From positions 1 through 54,142 of the forward strand of contig JADJYC010000020.1 in assembly GCA_016719925.1 (NCBI GenBank): DNA of 54,142 nucleotides, in the 5' to 3' direction. Source of the stretch: Crocinitomicaceae bacterium. GTDB taxonomy: Bacteria; Bacteroidota; Bacteroidia; Flavobacteriales_D; Crocinitomicaceae. The position numbers were made by a program, and so were the translations under genes. The notes beneath the pieces were generated by a model that did no database searches, had not been told where the DNA came from, and saw nothing but the letters and a program-made list of their open reading frames with translations. Numbering within the stretch: the stretch's first letter is position 1; every line of letters starts with the position of its first letter. Below are positions 10,644-20,985 of the stretch, in pieces.

Positions 10644-11801
10644 ATGAAACTTAAATCTGCAATACTGCCCGCAGGAATTTTAATCTCTTTCTTGATAAAT
10701 ATTGAGTCTGTTATTTTTTCACAATCCTATCCTCAATTCGGTGCTGAGAAAAAAGTCACCATAACGGGTATCACACATGATGCCATGGAACCTTTTATTT
10801 CAGCAGACGAACAGACATTATATTTTAATTCACTTAACTCCGGCGGAAATACCAATTTGTATTATGCAACAAGAGTAGATGACACAACTTTCACTTATCA
10901 GGGACTTGTAGGAAATACATTTGATCCGGCGCCGTCACATCTTGACGGAGTTCCTTCATTGGATATGAATGATCGTTTTTTCTGGGTGTCTCTAAGAGAC
11001 TATCCAACCATTTATGAAAATCTTCTTAATTCTGATTTGAGCGGTACATCTGTAAATAACATCAAACATACGTATGGTGATTTTAATGTTTATCTGCCTG
11101 GCTGGCTGATCATGGATGCTGCTATCAGTTATGACGGCGATTTTCTTTATTATGTTAATGCATATTTTAATTCATGCGCTTTTGGAATGCCCTGTGATGC
11201 GAGTATTGGTGTTGCACAAAAAGTGAATGATACCACCTTCAATAAACTTTCCAATACTGACGGAATTTTCTCAAACATCAATGACGCTGATTATATTGTT
11301 TATGCGCCGCAGCTTTCTATAGATGGAAAAGAAATGTATTATACCCGAATTTTAGACGGAACTGTAAATTCTGAATTATGTGTTTCAGTAAGAGAAACAG
11401 CAACTGATACATTTAGTTTACCACAGGTTATTTATTCTAATAATGGTTTTGTACCTGAAGCTATCACAGTGACTAATGACAAATCTAAAATCTATTATCA
11501 TCAGAAAAACTCAACCGGAGTATTTGAAATTTATATGAGATACAGAACGGGCACCTTGAACGCAGAAGAAAAAAATTCAGATTTTCTGATTTTTCCAAAT
11601 CCCGCAACAAATAAAATATATCTGAGCGGAAATTTTTTAAGTAATGATTTTTCTTATTCAGTTATTGATCTTCAGGGTCAGATTTTTTTGACCGGAAAAA
11701 ATGACTCGGAGATAGAAATTTCGGATTTGGTTCCGGGAGTTTATTGTATAAGAATTGAATCCGGTTTTGGATTAGCTTTAGAAAGATTTCTGAAATTCTG
11801 A
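10644..11801 (+). CDS. Secreted beta-propeller (PD40-like) protein with T9SS type A tail
   Basis: The ATG at 10644 is preferred over the one at 10623, because it gives a clean signal peptide (MKLKSAILPAG to FSQS) and avoids overlap with the upstream gene. The mature part shows PD40/TolB-like blades, for example DEQTLYFNS near the start and GKEMYYTR further on. The last 75 residues form a T9SS type A sorting domain with FPNPATNKIYL and a final ALERFLKF strand. It should be exported by Sec and then the T9SS. The ligand or activity is unknown. It follows the DUF2225-like gene by one base. Confidence 0.75.
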   Translation: MKLKSAILPAGILISFLINIESVIFSQSYPQFGAEKKVTITGITHDAMEPFISADEQTLYFNSLNSGGNTNLYYATRVDDTTFTYQGLVGNTFDPAPSHLDGVPSLDMNDRFFWVSLRDYPTIYENLLNSDLSGTSVNNIKHTYGDFNVYLPGWLIMDAAISYDGDFLYYVNAYFNSCAFGMPCDASIGVAQKVNDTTFNKLSNTDGIFSNINDADYIVYAPQLSIDGKEMYYTRILDGTVNSELCVSVRETATDTFSLPQVIYSNNGFVPEAITVTNDKSKIYYHQKNSTGVFEIYMRYRTGTLNAEEKNSDFLIFPNPATNKIYLSGNFLSNDFSYSVIDLQGQIFLTGKNDSEIEISDLVPGVYCIRIESGFGLALERFLKF

Positions 11802-11906
11802 TGCGCGCAGAGCAAAAAATCAGATTTGACAGGGCTTGCTAAACCGTGTTAAGTCAGGGTTTCCACCTCAATCGTTGAGTGAACGTTTTTTAAAGCTGAT
11901 TTCTTT

Positions 11907-11914
11907 TATCTTTG
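11907..11914 (+). promoter_or_regulatory. Bacteroidota -7 box before the 11928 gene
   Basis: TATCTTTG matches the Bacteroidota -7 consensus TAnnTTTG and ends 13 bases before the ATG at 11928. The -33 region is only a T-run (11886-11891), not a clear TTG. A very short leader is implied. Confidence 0.5.
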
Positions 11915-11927
11915 ATAAGCAGATTTT

Positions 11928-12371
11928 ATGAGTCATAAAAACAATTATCCAAAAGTAGAATACGGTGCCGGGTATATCACACTGATGCCTGAAAGATATT
12001 TTTATGTGCAAATGAAAAATCAATCCAATTCTACGGTTGAAACAGTTAAAGAATCACAGCGCATCATGGTTGAATTATTACCTGAAGGGCCGGTTTTTAT
12101 ATTGGTGGATGCCGGTGTTGGATCTACATCAGATGATGAAATTTATGATTACATCAATAAATCTGTTTTCAAAACAAGAGTGAAAGCGCAGGCAATTATT
12201 GTGCATGATCTGGCAACCCGTTTAATGGGAAATATTTTTCTTCGTTTTGTTAAAGGAGAACGTCACATCAAAATTTTCTCCAAAATGGAAGATGCCCGTG
12301 AATGGCTTTTTAAAAGAATGATCAGTGAAGAGAACGGTGGTGAAAAACCAAAACGATTTCTGATAGTCTGA
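11928..12371 (+). CDS. SpoIIAA/STAS-like small cytosolic protein
   Basis: The 147-residue protein has no signal peptide or membrane segment. The alternation of short strands and helices, with GPVFILVDAG near the middle and a closing EDAREWLFKRM helix, resembles the SpoIIAA-like/STAS-fold proteins common as single genes in Bacteroidota (DUF7793-type). That assignment is by fold pattern only. A good -7 box lies just upstream and the gene is convergent with the next one, with 4 bases between stops, so it is likely monocistronic. Function unknown. Confidence 0.55.
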   Translation: MSHKNNYPKVEYGAGYITLMPERYFYVQMKNQSNSTVETVKESQRIMVELLPEGPVFILVDAGVGSTSDDEIYDYINKSVFKTRVKAQAIIVHDLATRLMGNIFLRFVKGERHIKIFSKMEDAREWLFKRMISEENGGEKPKRFLIV

Positions 12372-12375
12372 TTTA

Positions 12376-12903
12376 CTAACGATCAATTTTATTGTACCGG
12401 TCTGAGTGCTGCTGAACAAGTTCGCGGTATTTCTGTGCCTTTACTGCATCAAATTTATCGAGTATTCTTCCATGAGCATCCTGGCCAATTATGCAGGACC
12501 AATATGATTCGATGGTTCCCCATTCAGTAGTTTTATAGTTGTCTCCGGCAAGAATAATTTCAAAATTCACTTTGTTACCTGCTTCATCTTTTTCAAACAT
12601 CATGGCTGCTTTTATTCTGGCATAATCTTCCAGTGAGCATGGTTCTTTGTCTCCGGATAATTCAGCAAGGCAACGCTGATACTCCGGCATAAATTCCTGC
12701 TGAATAGCCATGGCATGCTGCGGATTCATCATCATGGCTGTCCACCCTGATTTTGCTTTTTCCCAGTTTTCATTTGTCACGCCGTTTTCTGAAGCAATTT
12801 GTGCATGTTTGTCTGTTTCTGCAGGCTGCGTTTTTGACATCAAAGCACAAAGCTTTGCATATTGCTTCAGTGAAACTCCGCCAATAGATTCAAATTGTGA
12901 CAT
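12376..12903 (-). CDS. Unknown cytosolic protein (175 aa)
   Basis: No family named with confidence. The ATG at 12903 (MSQFESIGG) is preferred over an in-frame TTG nine bases upstream, because it starts after the stop of the preceding gene. The product is helical, with Met-rich stretches (AMMMNPQHAMAIQQEF, about 55-70) and a conserved-looking FEIILAGDNYKTTEWG segment near residue 115. It starts six bases after the PNGase F-like gene on the same strand, so it is probably on the same transcript, but nothing suggests a shared job. Confidence 0.6.
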   Translation of the reverse strand: MSQFESIGGVSLKQYAKLCALMSKTQPAETDKHAQIASENGVTNENWEKAKSGWTAMMMNPQHAMAIQQEFMPEYQRCLAELSGDKEPCSLEDYARIKAAMMFEKDEAGNKVNFEIILAGDNYKTTEWGTIESYWSCIIGQDAHGRILDKFDAVKAQKYRELVQQHSDRYNKIDR

Positions 12904-12908
12904 AAAAA

Positions 12909-15900
12909 TCAATGTTTAATAATACGTTCAGTATGTGTATGATTTTCTGAGGTGATGGTGACAAAATAAATTCCATTTTGAAGTGAACTCAGATCAATTT
13001 GTTCCTGCAGATATCCTTCCGGATTATTTTCAATCTGCTGATCTGAATAAACCAATGAACCAAGTTCATTGTAAATAGTTAATGAAAGATTGTCTCCCGT
13101 AAAATTATCTAAAAATAAATTGTAGATTCCGGATGATGGATTTGGAAAAACAGAAACAAAATAAGTTGATTCAACCTGACTATTACCCAATGTATATCCC
13201 ACACTGAAATTGAATTTTGAATAGTGTCCGAAATCTGTATCAAAAGTATAGATCGTTCCACCTCCTACTTTACGCACTCTTAAAAATCCAGATGTTTCAC
13301 CTTCACCCCCGCTGCTTACCGGAATTGCCGAATACCAGAAACCAAGTCCGTCATGATCTGAATCTGTAATCTCCAGTGAATAACAACCTGCATTCAGATA
13401 TAGCGTGTCTTTGTATTCAGTTGTATTTGTTGCGTCCGTTTTTGACCAGATTAGATTTCCGTCTGCATCTCTCAGATAAAGATCATTTTCTGATGCTTTG
13501 TTGTTGGATTTGTACCAGATATAAAATGGATCATTGATTGAAACCGAAGGAGTAAAAGTGGTGGTAAACTTATTGTTGTTTGCGTATTCATCAAAAATTC
13601 CGTTTGCTTTGTACACACGTGCGTTAAAATAATTTTCCCCGTTGTAATCATACCACCAGGATCCGTCAACCGGAATTTCCACCACTTCTTCTTCCAGAAA
13701 TTCTAAACTGCCGGTCCAGTTGAATGTTATGACGTTGCTTCCAAATTCACCAACCCACACATTTATTTCAGCACTTGTCAATGTAGTTGATCCCGTGTTT
13801 TTCAAAATCACCCGTGGGTGCTGACAGGTTGGATTAAACTTGCTGTAATATTCCCAGTCGTTTGGATTCAGCACATCAACTATAGCAGCATCCACTGAAA
13901 AATTTGGCGCACCATAAGTAATGAGATGCATACTCATTACATAATTTCCATTCCCTTGAGCAGGATCAGAAACCGGAACATCTTCAATATCATAATCGAT
14001 ACTTGCATCTGTCCCTGCAGTAACATAAGGCGTAATGTCAAATTCATAATCGGTTACCTTGTCCCCCGGACACCATCCTTCTCTGGCATATGGCCATGTT
14101 CCGCCCTGTCCTGTATTTGGGTTGTCACCACATTCTGTTTCCTGCCAGATATCCCAGAGATATCTTGAAATGCCGTCAACTATTAATTCATGTTCACGTC
14201 CTTGTCCATTGCCCCATTCACAACAATTATTTGATCCGTTGTGGCCATGTCCTGTTATACGTGTACGGATTTTAAACATGTCGCCGCTTGCGTCAAGTGA
14301 TACCGTTTGTGCGGCAAGATTTAAATCATTATCCAAACCTGAGTAAGAATAACTTTGCAATCCATCCCATAATTGGTCAACAGATAAAACATCTCTTGGC
14401 GGTGTTCCTGTATGAAGACAAATTTTACATCAATCAGTTCCTGTGTGTTGTGCGCGCTGAAATCCACATCACCGGTGAGCATGGATTGATAATCTGTCAC
14501 ATCATAAACATAGGTAAAACCATTTGGTCCCAGATCAAATCCAATTCCGTAAGGAGTAATGTATCTGCCTATTTCAAAAGGAATAATTATTTCAAAAGGA
14601 TCCTGATAATTCATTTGTATAATATCCATCGGCGTTATATAAAACTGAATCTAATTTCTCTCCCAGGTGATTGTAGATGTATGAATATCCAACCGGCCAT
14701 TTATTCTCAACGGATGCAATCGTAAATTTCTGACCATCCACCTGATATTCGATTATATCAATTGCTTCAACCAATGCAGAATCAACAACAAGAACTGAAT
14801 CAACGGTTGATGTGTATGTTCCCTGAACAAACTGAATATTAGGTCTAACATTAAAAATTTCAAATCCGGAATTCCAGTTTTCATTATAACTGATCATGCC
14901 AGGTTCTGTCATCATGGCGTGATGATTATTTGCAGAAACATCATGCACTGAAGAATCATTATCAAAATCATAATACAAAACCAGATTGCTGTAATCAGGA
15001 TGTGATGCTGTAATTTTTTCATTCATCCATGCCGCAATGTCTGCTTGTGAAATTTCAGTATTCCACACAGAGAACTCATCAATTTTTCCGGCCCAGAATA
15101 AATTTCCTCCCAGGGAATTTCCTATTCTGAATTTATTGACAATACCTGCTTCCTGATTTTTACCGGTTCCTGAATGCCATAAGGTTCCGTCTTTATAAAT
15201 TTCCATGGTGCCATCGGTTGCATTTTTAGTAAATGCCCAGTGATGCCATTCTCCTTCAAATTCTGATACTGTTGCCGCTTTGTCAATTCGGTCATATCCG
15301 CTTCCTTTACCACAATCCCAATAAATACTTGAGTTTGACCAGGGGAAATGAATATTTTCAACACGGTTATTTAAACTGTCAAATGCTTCTACGACAGAGG
15401 TATTTGCTGGGAGATAAGCAGGATCTCCTTTTGCCCAGAAGGCAATGGTAATTTCATTCTGAAAATCATAATCAGTCAGATCCACTTCCAGAAATTCTCC
15501 TGCTTCTACGTTCAAATGTCCGTTTCTTTCTGAAGAAGTTGCAACTGTATTAACAGAAGTTATTTCTGAAAAAACGTCATTCGTGATTCCATTATCAATT
15601 GCATTATCGAATTGAAACTCCACCAGAAGGGAAGAACTGCCGTCATATAAAAACGGATATGTCAGGTTGATTGTTTGAATTCCGGTATTTGAAAATTCAG
15701 TATTCAGATCATACACATTGGTCCATCCTGTTTCATCAAATGAAGTAACTTCACTAACAGAAGTATGTTTTATACGAATAGTCAGATGACCCATTGAAGA
15801 GCCGAGGGATGCAACATCACATCTTAATTTGGAAATTTCTCCGGCAGTAACTCCGGCAGCATTTAATTCAGATGATGTCCATAAAATCTGTGTACGTTGT

Positions 15901-16370
15901 GTTGCATTATCTGCACCAAATGGAAAAGATGAAATTTGTGTTCCGTTTCCAATCTGATAATTATTATCTGTTTCAGATGTGTAGGTTATAAATTTCTGAT
16001 AATTCTGATAATAATGATAATATGGATTATTGACGTAAGGTATTGTCAGCGGACTTTCACCATTCACCAGATATTGAGGTGTGGTAACGTTATTGCTGTC
16101 CATAATTCCTGTGTGATCCCAAATCTGTGAATAAACCAGATAATCCCATTCACCGCAGTTGTAACTGTCCCAGGTGGTGAGCGGATCACATTTCAGATTG
16201 TAATACATCAGCACTTTTTCAAATTCCATACTTTCCAGTTCAGGCGGAAAACTGAAAATTGCCCGGCGGGTTGTTATGGAATCGTAAGTAAATGTCTGAA
16301 CAGAAATTGTGTCTTGCGCAAAACTTTTCAAAACAGAAATGAAAAGCAATGCTGATAAAAATAATCTCAT
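12909..16370 (-). CDS. Secreted PNGase F-like protein with inserted LamG domain and T9SS type A tail (frameshifted)
   Basis: Three frames (16370-about 14630, 14629-about 14415, about 14415-12909) join into about 1150 residues. Residues 1-19 are a signal peptide. CGEWDY (D76) matches the catalytic Asp region of PNGase F, and RYITPYGIG (about 602), CCEWG and REGWCPG match its later motifs, including the second acidic site. Between the first two lie about 500 extra residues. They include a jelly-roll region (about 150-265) and a LamG/concanavalin-like domain (about 283-480). A T9SS type A domain closes the protein (FPNPSSGIYNLFL to HTERIIKH). PNGase F cleaves N-glycans from glycoproteins; activity here is inferred, since one of the three known acidic residues seems replaced. 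Confidence 0.82.
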
Positions 16371-16473
16371 GGTTTTTGTTTCGGTAAGTAAATATACCTA
16401 AAACGAATAACGTTCAGATAATGAAAGGGGTTTGAGATTGAATTCTTAATTTCTGAAAAGTGCCGGTTCAGAC

Positions 16474-16857
16474 TTATTTCTGAAACCGGATTAATTGAAT
16501 GATAAGCACCAGCCAGGCCGAAATCATGCTGAATCCACCAACCGGAACTATATAAACTAAAGGTTTTAGAGATGGAACTTGGGTGTGAAAACAAAAGCCG
16601 TAAATGCAAACAGAAAAAAGAAGAATACCAAGTAAGGTCAATATTGTAAACCAACGCAAAGAAAAGTTGAATTTTTCTGCAACGGCTCCAACAATAAGCA
16701 GGGCAAATCCCCCATAAAACTGATACCTGACTCCTTTTTCGAAAGTTTCAATTAACTCCGTACTTAAAATTTTTTCAAGTGCGTGTGCTGCAACTGCACC
16801 CAGAATAATAGCGGTGAGTAAAATAACCGAAGCAGTAATTATTAAATTTTTCGACAT
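16474..16857 (-). CDS. DUF423 family membrane protein
   Basis: The 127-residue protein has four hydrophobic segments (about 5-24, 46-62, 68-90, 102-123). It shows the DUF423 hallmarks: an early GAVAAHALEK motif and a central YQFYGGFALLIVGA stretch. The length is normal for the family. It is an inner-membrane protein of unknown function that is widespread in bacteria. It stands alone between the PNGase F-like gene and the DUF4476 gene, on the same strand. Confidence 0.85.
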   Translation of the reverse strand: MSKNLIITASVILLTAIILGAVAAHALEKILSTELIETFEKGVRYQFYGGFALLIVGAVAEKFNFSLRWFTILTLLGILLFSVCIYGFCFHTQVPSLKPLVYIVPVGGFSMISAWLVLIIQLIRFQK

Positions 16858-16923
16858 GATTCAAAGATAATGCAAGGTCCATTTTTCTGGTAACTATTCA
16901 ACATAACTTTCAAAAAAATCAAT

Positions 16924-16956
16924 AAAAAAAATCCGCAATGAATTTTCACTGCGGAT
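16924..16956 (-). terminator. Terminator after the DUF4476 gene
   Basis: ATCCGCA (16931-16937) pairs with TGCGGAT (16950-16956), and the stem extends inward through TGAA/TTCA. On the minus strand a run of eight T follows. It lies 22 bases after the stop of the DUF4476 gene. Confidence 0.85.
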
Positions 16957-16977
16957 TTTCTTTCAGGGTTTGATTAA

Positions 16978-18357
16978 TTAGTTTCTTGCGTTGATGTATT
17001 GTTCCAGTTCAGCTTTGTCTTCGCTGAAAGTAAACATTTCCATTACCTGGTAATAATCTCCTTTGTTACTGCAGTTGTCATACGCTGTTTTTGCAAATGA
17101 CAGCTGATCTTCAGCAAAAGAAAATAAACCAAGAATTGATTTAATCTGCGCAACACTCATGCATTTGTTTTTTGCGGCCATGTTTGCAACACGTACTTTA
17201 TCTTCTGCGAACGATTCGGCTTCAACTGATTTTTTCAGCACAGCAAGATCATCATCTGACATCAGACAATTTCCGTTGTAATAATAAGAAGTATTGCCAC
17301 CGGTATTCCCATAGGTGTTGCCTGATGTTGTTGTCGTTGTTCCGGTTGTACCAGTTGTTCCGGTAGTGGTGGTTGTTCCTGTGGTACCTGTTCCGGTTCC
17401 TGTTGTAGTCATTGTAACCGTCATGTCCGGATCAGCATACATGGTATTTCCACCGGTTGAAGTTGTGGTAGTTGTAGTTGTTTCTTCGTAGTAAGTTGTG
17501 GTTCCGTTTCCACCTGATGAACTGGTTGTAGTAGTAGAAGTTGTAGTGGTTGTAGTACCTCCTGTTGCAGTGCCTCCGGTTGTAGTTGTGGTTCCTGTTC
17601 CTGTTCCGCTCATGTTCATGTTCATTCCGTTTTCGCTGACACTGATATTGATGTTTACACTTTCAGGATTTCCGTTTCCGTTTGTTCCGGATGTTGTGGT
17701 GGTAGTTGTAGTTCCAGTTCCAGTTGTGTTTGTTGTACCTGTCGTTCCAACTGTTGTTGTAACGCCTGTGGTTCCTGTTGTTCCAGTGGTTCCCGTAGTA
17801 CCTACTGTTGTTGTTACACCGGTAGTTCCTGTAGTGCCGGTTGTTCCAACAGTAGTTGTTGTTCCGGTTGTTCCGACATTGGTTGTCGTTGTTGTTCCAG
17901 TTGTACCAACATTGGTAGTGGTGGTTGTGTTTCCTCCGTTTCCAACAGTTGTGGTGGTTCCTGTTGTGCCGGTAGTAGTGCCGGTTGGTGAATAAACGAC
18001 AACGGTTTGTCCGCCGGTGGTTGTTGGTGCAGAAATTAAAGGTGTTTCAGAAAAATAACGCAGTTTGTATTTTCCTTTTTTTCCGGTGATCTGAAATGTA
18101 ATCAGTGTATCTTTTTTTACCGGAATATTTTTTTCCAGTTCAAAACTGTTGGTGGATGAAATGACTTTGCAGCCATACCAGTCATTGGTCAATCCGGTAA
18201 CTTTCACGTTAGTTTCGGGATTGATGTTCTGACGAACACCGTTTAATACAACATAAAATTTTTCGCCGGAATTGGAATAGATCACAACCTCGCCGCTTCT
18301 TTGTGCGATGCTGTGGATTCCGGTAACAATAAGTAAAAGGAGTAATAAATGTTTCAT
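16978..18357 (-). CDS. Exported DUF4476 protein with a long Thr/Gly repeat region
   Basis: Residues 1-18 are a signal peptide (MKHLLLLLLIVTGIHSIAQ). A short beta domain follows (about 20-105). Residues about 110-360 are low-complexity, built of units such as GTTGTTTTVGTTG with Asn and Ser variants. The last 100 residues form a DUF4476 domain, with its repeated helical pattern: LMSDDDLAVLKKSVE, MSVAQIKSILGLFSF, YYQVMEMFTFSEDK. DUF4476 proteins are common in Bacteroidota and of unknown function. The repeat could be a flexible surface linker. The antisense strand stays open through the repeat (17498-17995) only because of the repeat's codons. The gene has its own terminator. Confidence 0.85.
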   Translation of the reverse strand: MKHLLLLLLIVTGIHSIAQRSGEVVIYSNSGEKFYVVLNGVRQNINPETNVKVTGLTNDWYGCKVISSTNSFELEKNIPVKKDTLITFQITGKKGKYKLRYFSETPLISAPTTTGGQTVVVYSPTGTTTGTTGTTTTVGNGGNTTTTTNVGTTGTTTTTNVGTTGTTTTVGTTGTTGTTGVTTTVGTTGTTGTTGTTGVTTTVGTTGTTNTTGTGTTTTTTTSGTNGNGNPESVNINISVSENGMNMNMSGTGTGTTTTTGGTATGGTTTTTTSTTTTSSSGGNGTTTYYEETTTTTTTSTGGNTMYADPDMTVTMTTTGTGTGTTGTTTTTGTTGTTGTTTTTSGNTYGNTGGNTSYYYNGNCLMSDDDLAVLKKSVEAESFAEDKVRVANMAAKNKCMSVAQIKSILGLFSFAEDQLSFAKTAYDNCSNKGDYYQVMEMFTFSEDKAELEQYINARN

Positions 18358-18416
18358 AGTGGTTTTATTATAAATTAGTGTTTAGCCTTTGGCAAGTGTT
18401 GTGCCAATATTTTGAA

Positions 18417-20075
18417 TTAAGAAAAATTTAACAGGTTTTCTGCGTTTTCAATAGCGGCATCTGTGACTTTTTCTCCGCTGATCATTTTTGCTAATTCCTG
18501 AATCCGTTCTTTTCTGTTCAGTTTTTTAATGAACGTTTTTGTTTTGTTTCCTTCTGTTTCTTTGGCAACGTGTAAATGATGTGTACCACGGCCTGCTACC
18601 TGAGGGAGATGGGTGATTGCAATCAGCTGCAGATTTTTTCCCATACGCGCAAATTCAGAAGCAATTCTTGATGCAACTTCTCCTGAAACTCCGGTATCAA
18701 TTTCATCAAAAATAAGTGCCGGCAGATTTTTGGTTGCAGCAAGGGTAGATAAAATAGCGAGCATCAATCTGCTCATTTCACCACCTGATGCAATTTTTTT
18801 CAGCGGAAGAAACTGACCACCCCGGTTTGTTTTAAACTGAAATTCTATCTCATTCTGTCCAAACGGATTCAATTCATCACTGTCAGATAAGTCAATGTGA
18901 AGTTCAGCATCTGCCATAGACAGGTTAATGAGAATTGAACGGATAGTTTTTTCAAGAGCTTTGGCTTCCACTTTTCTTTTTTCAGAAATTGTTGTGGCTG
19001 CTTTTTTCAGTTGCGTAAATAATTTATCAATTTCTTTTTTTGTTTGTCCAACTGCATTTTCTACTGATTCAATTTCGGTGAGTTCATGCGTTAGTTTCTC
19101 TCTTACTTCAATAAGCTGATCAGCTGTCTGCACATTGTGTTTATAAACCAATGTCTGGAACAGATCTGTCTTTTCACGTATAATCTGTGCTTCTGAAGCT
19201 GTGAATTCTGTGCCTCCGGAAAGATTTTCAATTTCTTTGCTCACGTCATCCAGTTCTATCTGCAGACTTTTCAAACGGGAGCAGATATCTGTGTATGACG
19301 GATTAATATTTTTCAGTTCATCAAAGGCAATTATAAGTGCTCTGATTTGCTTGGATGGATTGTGACTTTCACTTTCAAGAATCTGAACTGATTGACTGAT
19401 CAGTTCATTGATTTTTTCGTGATGCTGAAGCTGAATGAAATCTTCCTGTAATTTATTCCAGTTGGTTTTTCCAGATTTGCTTCAGTCAGTTCATTTTAAC
19501 AGAAATGATTTGAAGTCTCTTTCTTTTCTGTTTCTGGCTTCTGTATCTTCCAGTATTTCCAGCTGACGGAGCAGTTCTTTATATTGCCGGTAATTTTTTT
19601 TGTATGCAGAAACTTCATTTTGAATTCCTGCAAAATAATCAACCACATCAAACTGAAAACCGGTATCAAATAATGAAAGTGTTTCGTGTTGAGAATGAAT
19701 GGAGATCAGATTTTCACCAAGCGTCTTCAGAATATTCAGCTGAACCGGCGTATCATTAATAAAGCATCTTGATTTTCCGGCTGAAGAAAATTCGCGGCGA
19801 ATTATACATCGTTTGTCAAAATCAAGTTCATGTTCTTCAAAAAAACTTTCCAGTTTTAATGCGCTCACATCAAAAGTGGCTTCCAGAAAACATTTTTTTT
19901 CAGAATTTTTCAGAACACCTGAATCAGACCGCTCACCCAAAAGTAATTGCAATGCTTTTAAAAGGATGGATTTACCTGCTCCGGTTTCACCTGTAATAAC
20001 AGTAAAACCTTTTTCCAGAGTCAGGTCAACATTTTCAATCAGAGCGTAATTGGATACTTCAAGCCGGCACAACAT
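18417..20075 (-). CDS. recN: DNA repair ATPase RecN (one-base frameshift)
   Basis: RecN is an SMC-like ATPase used in double-strand-break repair. The N-terminal part has Walker A GETGAGKS near residue 32. The C-terminal part has the signature and Walker B (GGEMSRLMLAIL, then LIFDEIDTGVSGEVA). The frame breaks near 19494. Removing one A from the AAAA run there (TTTT on the plus strand at 19493-19496) restores SFLLNELTEANLEK and a continuous protein of about 552 residues, the normal length. The stop therefore looks like a homopolymer error or a very recent mutation. It is the last gene of the bamD-rpoZ-coaBC-DUF4835 operon. Confidence 0.93.
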
Positions 20076-20079
20076 ACCG

Positions 20080-20985
20080 CTAATTTAGTATTTCCTGATA
20101 TTTTGAAGAGTTGGTTGGATCTAATTTTTTCAGGACACTGACCACGGCGTTTTTTTCTGTGATTTCTGCCTGTGAAAACAGGTTGACAAGTTCATCACTT
20201 TTGCTGGTCAGAAAAATCTGAAGATTCAGTGAACCGGGTCTTGCCCGCTGAACTTTGTCCAGCAGTTGTAAACTTTCAAGAACAGCTTTTCTCCCCCCGA
20301 CAATATCATCATACATGATATCAAATCCCAACCGGTGATAATTATAATAGGTTACACGTATTGGTTCAAATACAGATTGTATTGCATTATCCACCATCCA
20401 GTAACGGTTATTCTTTTTTCCTGCTGATGCTGACCATCCCGGATCTCCGGAGTTTTTAGCATTGCTGGCAATGATTTGCGCTTTGTTGAAATATTTGGTT
20501 CCTCCTTTTAATTCAAAACTGTCATAATCATAAGCAAGAATCATATAGGCATAAAATGCCAGAATAGAAGTCAGATTGTCTCTGTACTGATCAATAGAAA
20601 ATAATAGCGCAGAGTTTCTCACATAGTTAAATGTGACATCGTTGTCTTCAAAATTAAACAGCACTGTATTGTATCCTGTATTGTATACCGGACGTGATGA
20701 CTGAATTTGTACCTTGCCTGAAAACGTGGTGGTGGAAGGCATTTCACTGATAGTAAGCAGCACATTGCAGTTGATCCGCTCTTCAATTTCAAACACATCG
20801 GTTGTCCATCTTGTATTATTCATGAAGTCATAAATAGATGCTTCAAGTTCTGTGAAAATTTCTTTTTCAACCGGACCAATCTGTAAACCCGGTGCGGCAA
20901 TTATGGATACCTGACAATGGAGTTCCTGCGCGTAATTTTTTACGAGTGAAAAAACAAAAGCCGTAAGTAATATTATTTTTTTCAT
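20080..20985 (-). CDS. DUF4835 family exported protein
   Basis: Residues 1-19 are a signal peptide (MKKIILLTAFVFSLVKNYAQ). The rest matches the DUF4835 family in length (301 residues) and in motifs such as YNTVLFNFED, LAYDYDSFELKGG and LLDKVQRARPGS, with a helical end (VSVLKKLDPTNSSKYQEIL). Function is unknown, but the gene sits between coaBC and recN as in many Bacteroidota. The start overlaps the coaBC stop by four bases (ATGA), so the two are translationally coupled. A periplasmic or outer-membrane role is plausible given bamD in the same operon. Confidence 0.85.
   Translation of the reverse strand: MKKIILLTAFVFSLVKNYAQELHCQVSIIAAPGLQIGPVEKEIFTELEASIYDFMNNTRWTTDVFEIEERINCNVLLTISEMPSTTTFSGKVQIQSSRPVYNTGYNTVLFNFEDNDVTFNYVRNSALLFSIDQYRDNLTSILAFYAYMILAYDYDSFELKGGTKYFNKAQIIASNAKNSGDPGWSASAGKKNNRYWMVDNAIQSVFEPIRVTYYNYHRLGFDIMYDDIVGGRKAVLESLQLLDKVQRARPGSLNLQIFLTSKSDELVNLFSQAEITEKNAVVSVLKKLDPTNSSKYQEILN

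Noticed and set aside
16367..16654. 95-codon minus-strand frame overlapping the DUF423 gene
   Set aside because: It overlaps a well-supported membrane protein gene in another frame and has no recognisable features.
17498..17995. 165-codon open frame on the plus strand, Val/Pro-rich
   Set aside because: It is the antisense of the Thr/Gly repeat in the DUF4476 gene. Repeat codons keep the opposite frame open; no real start context or homology is seen.
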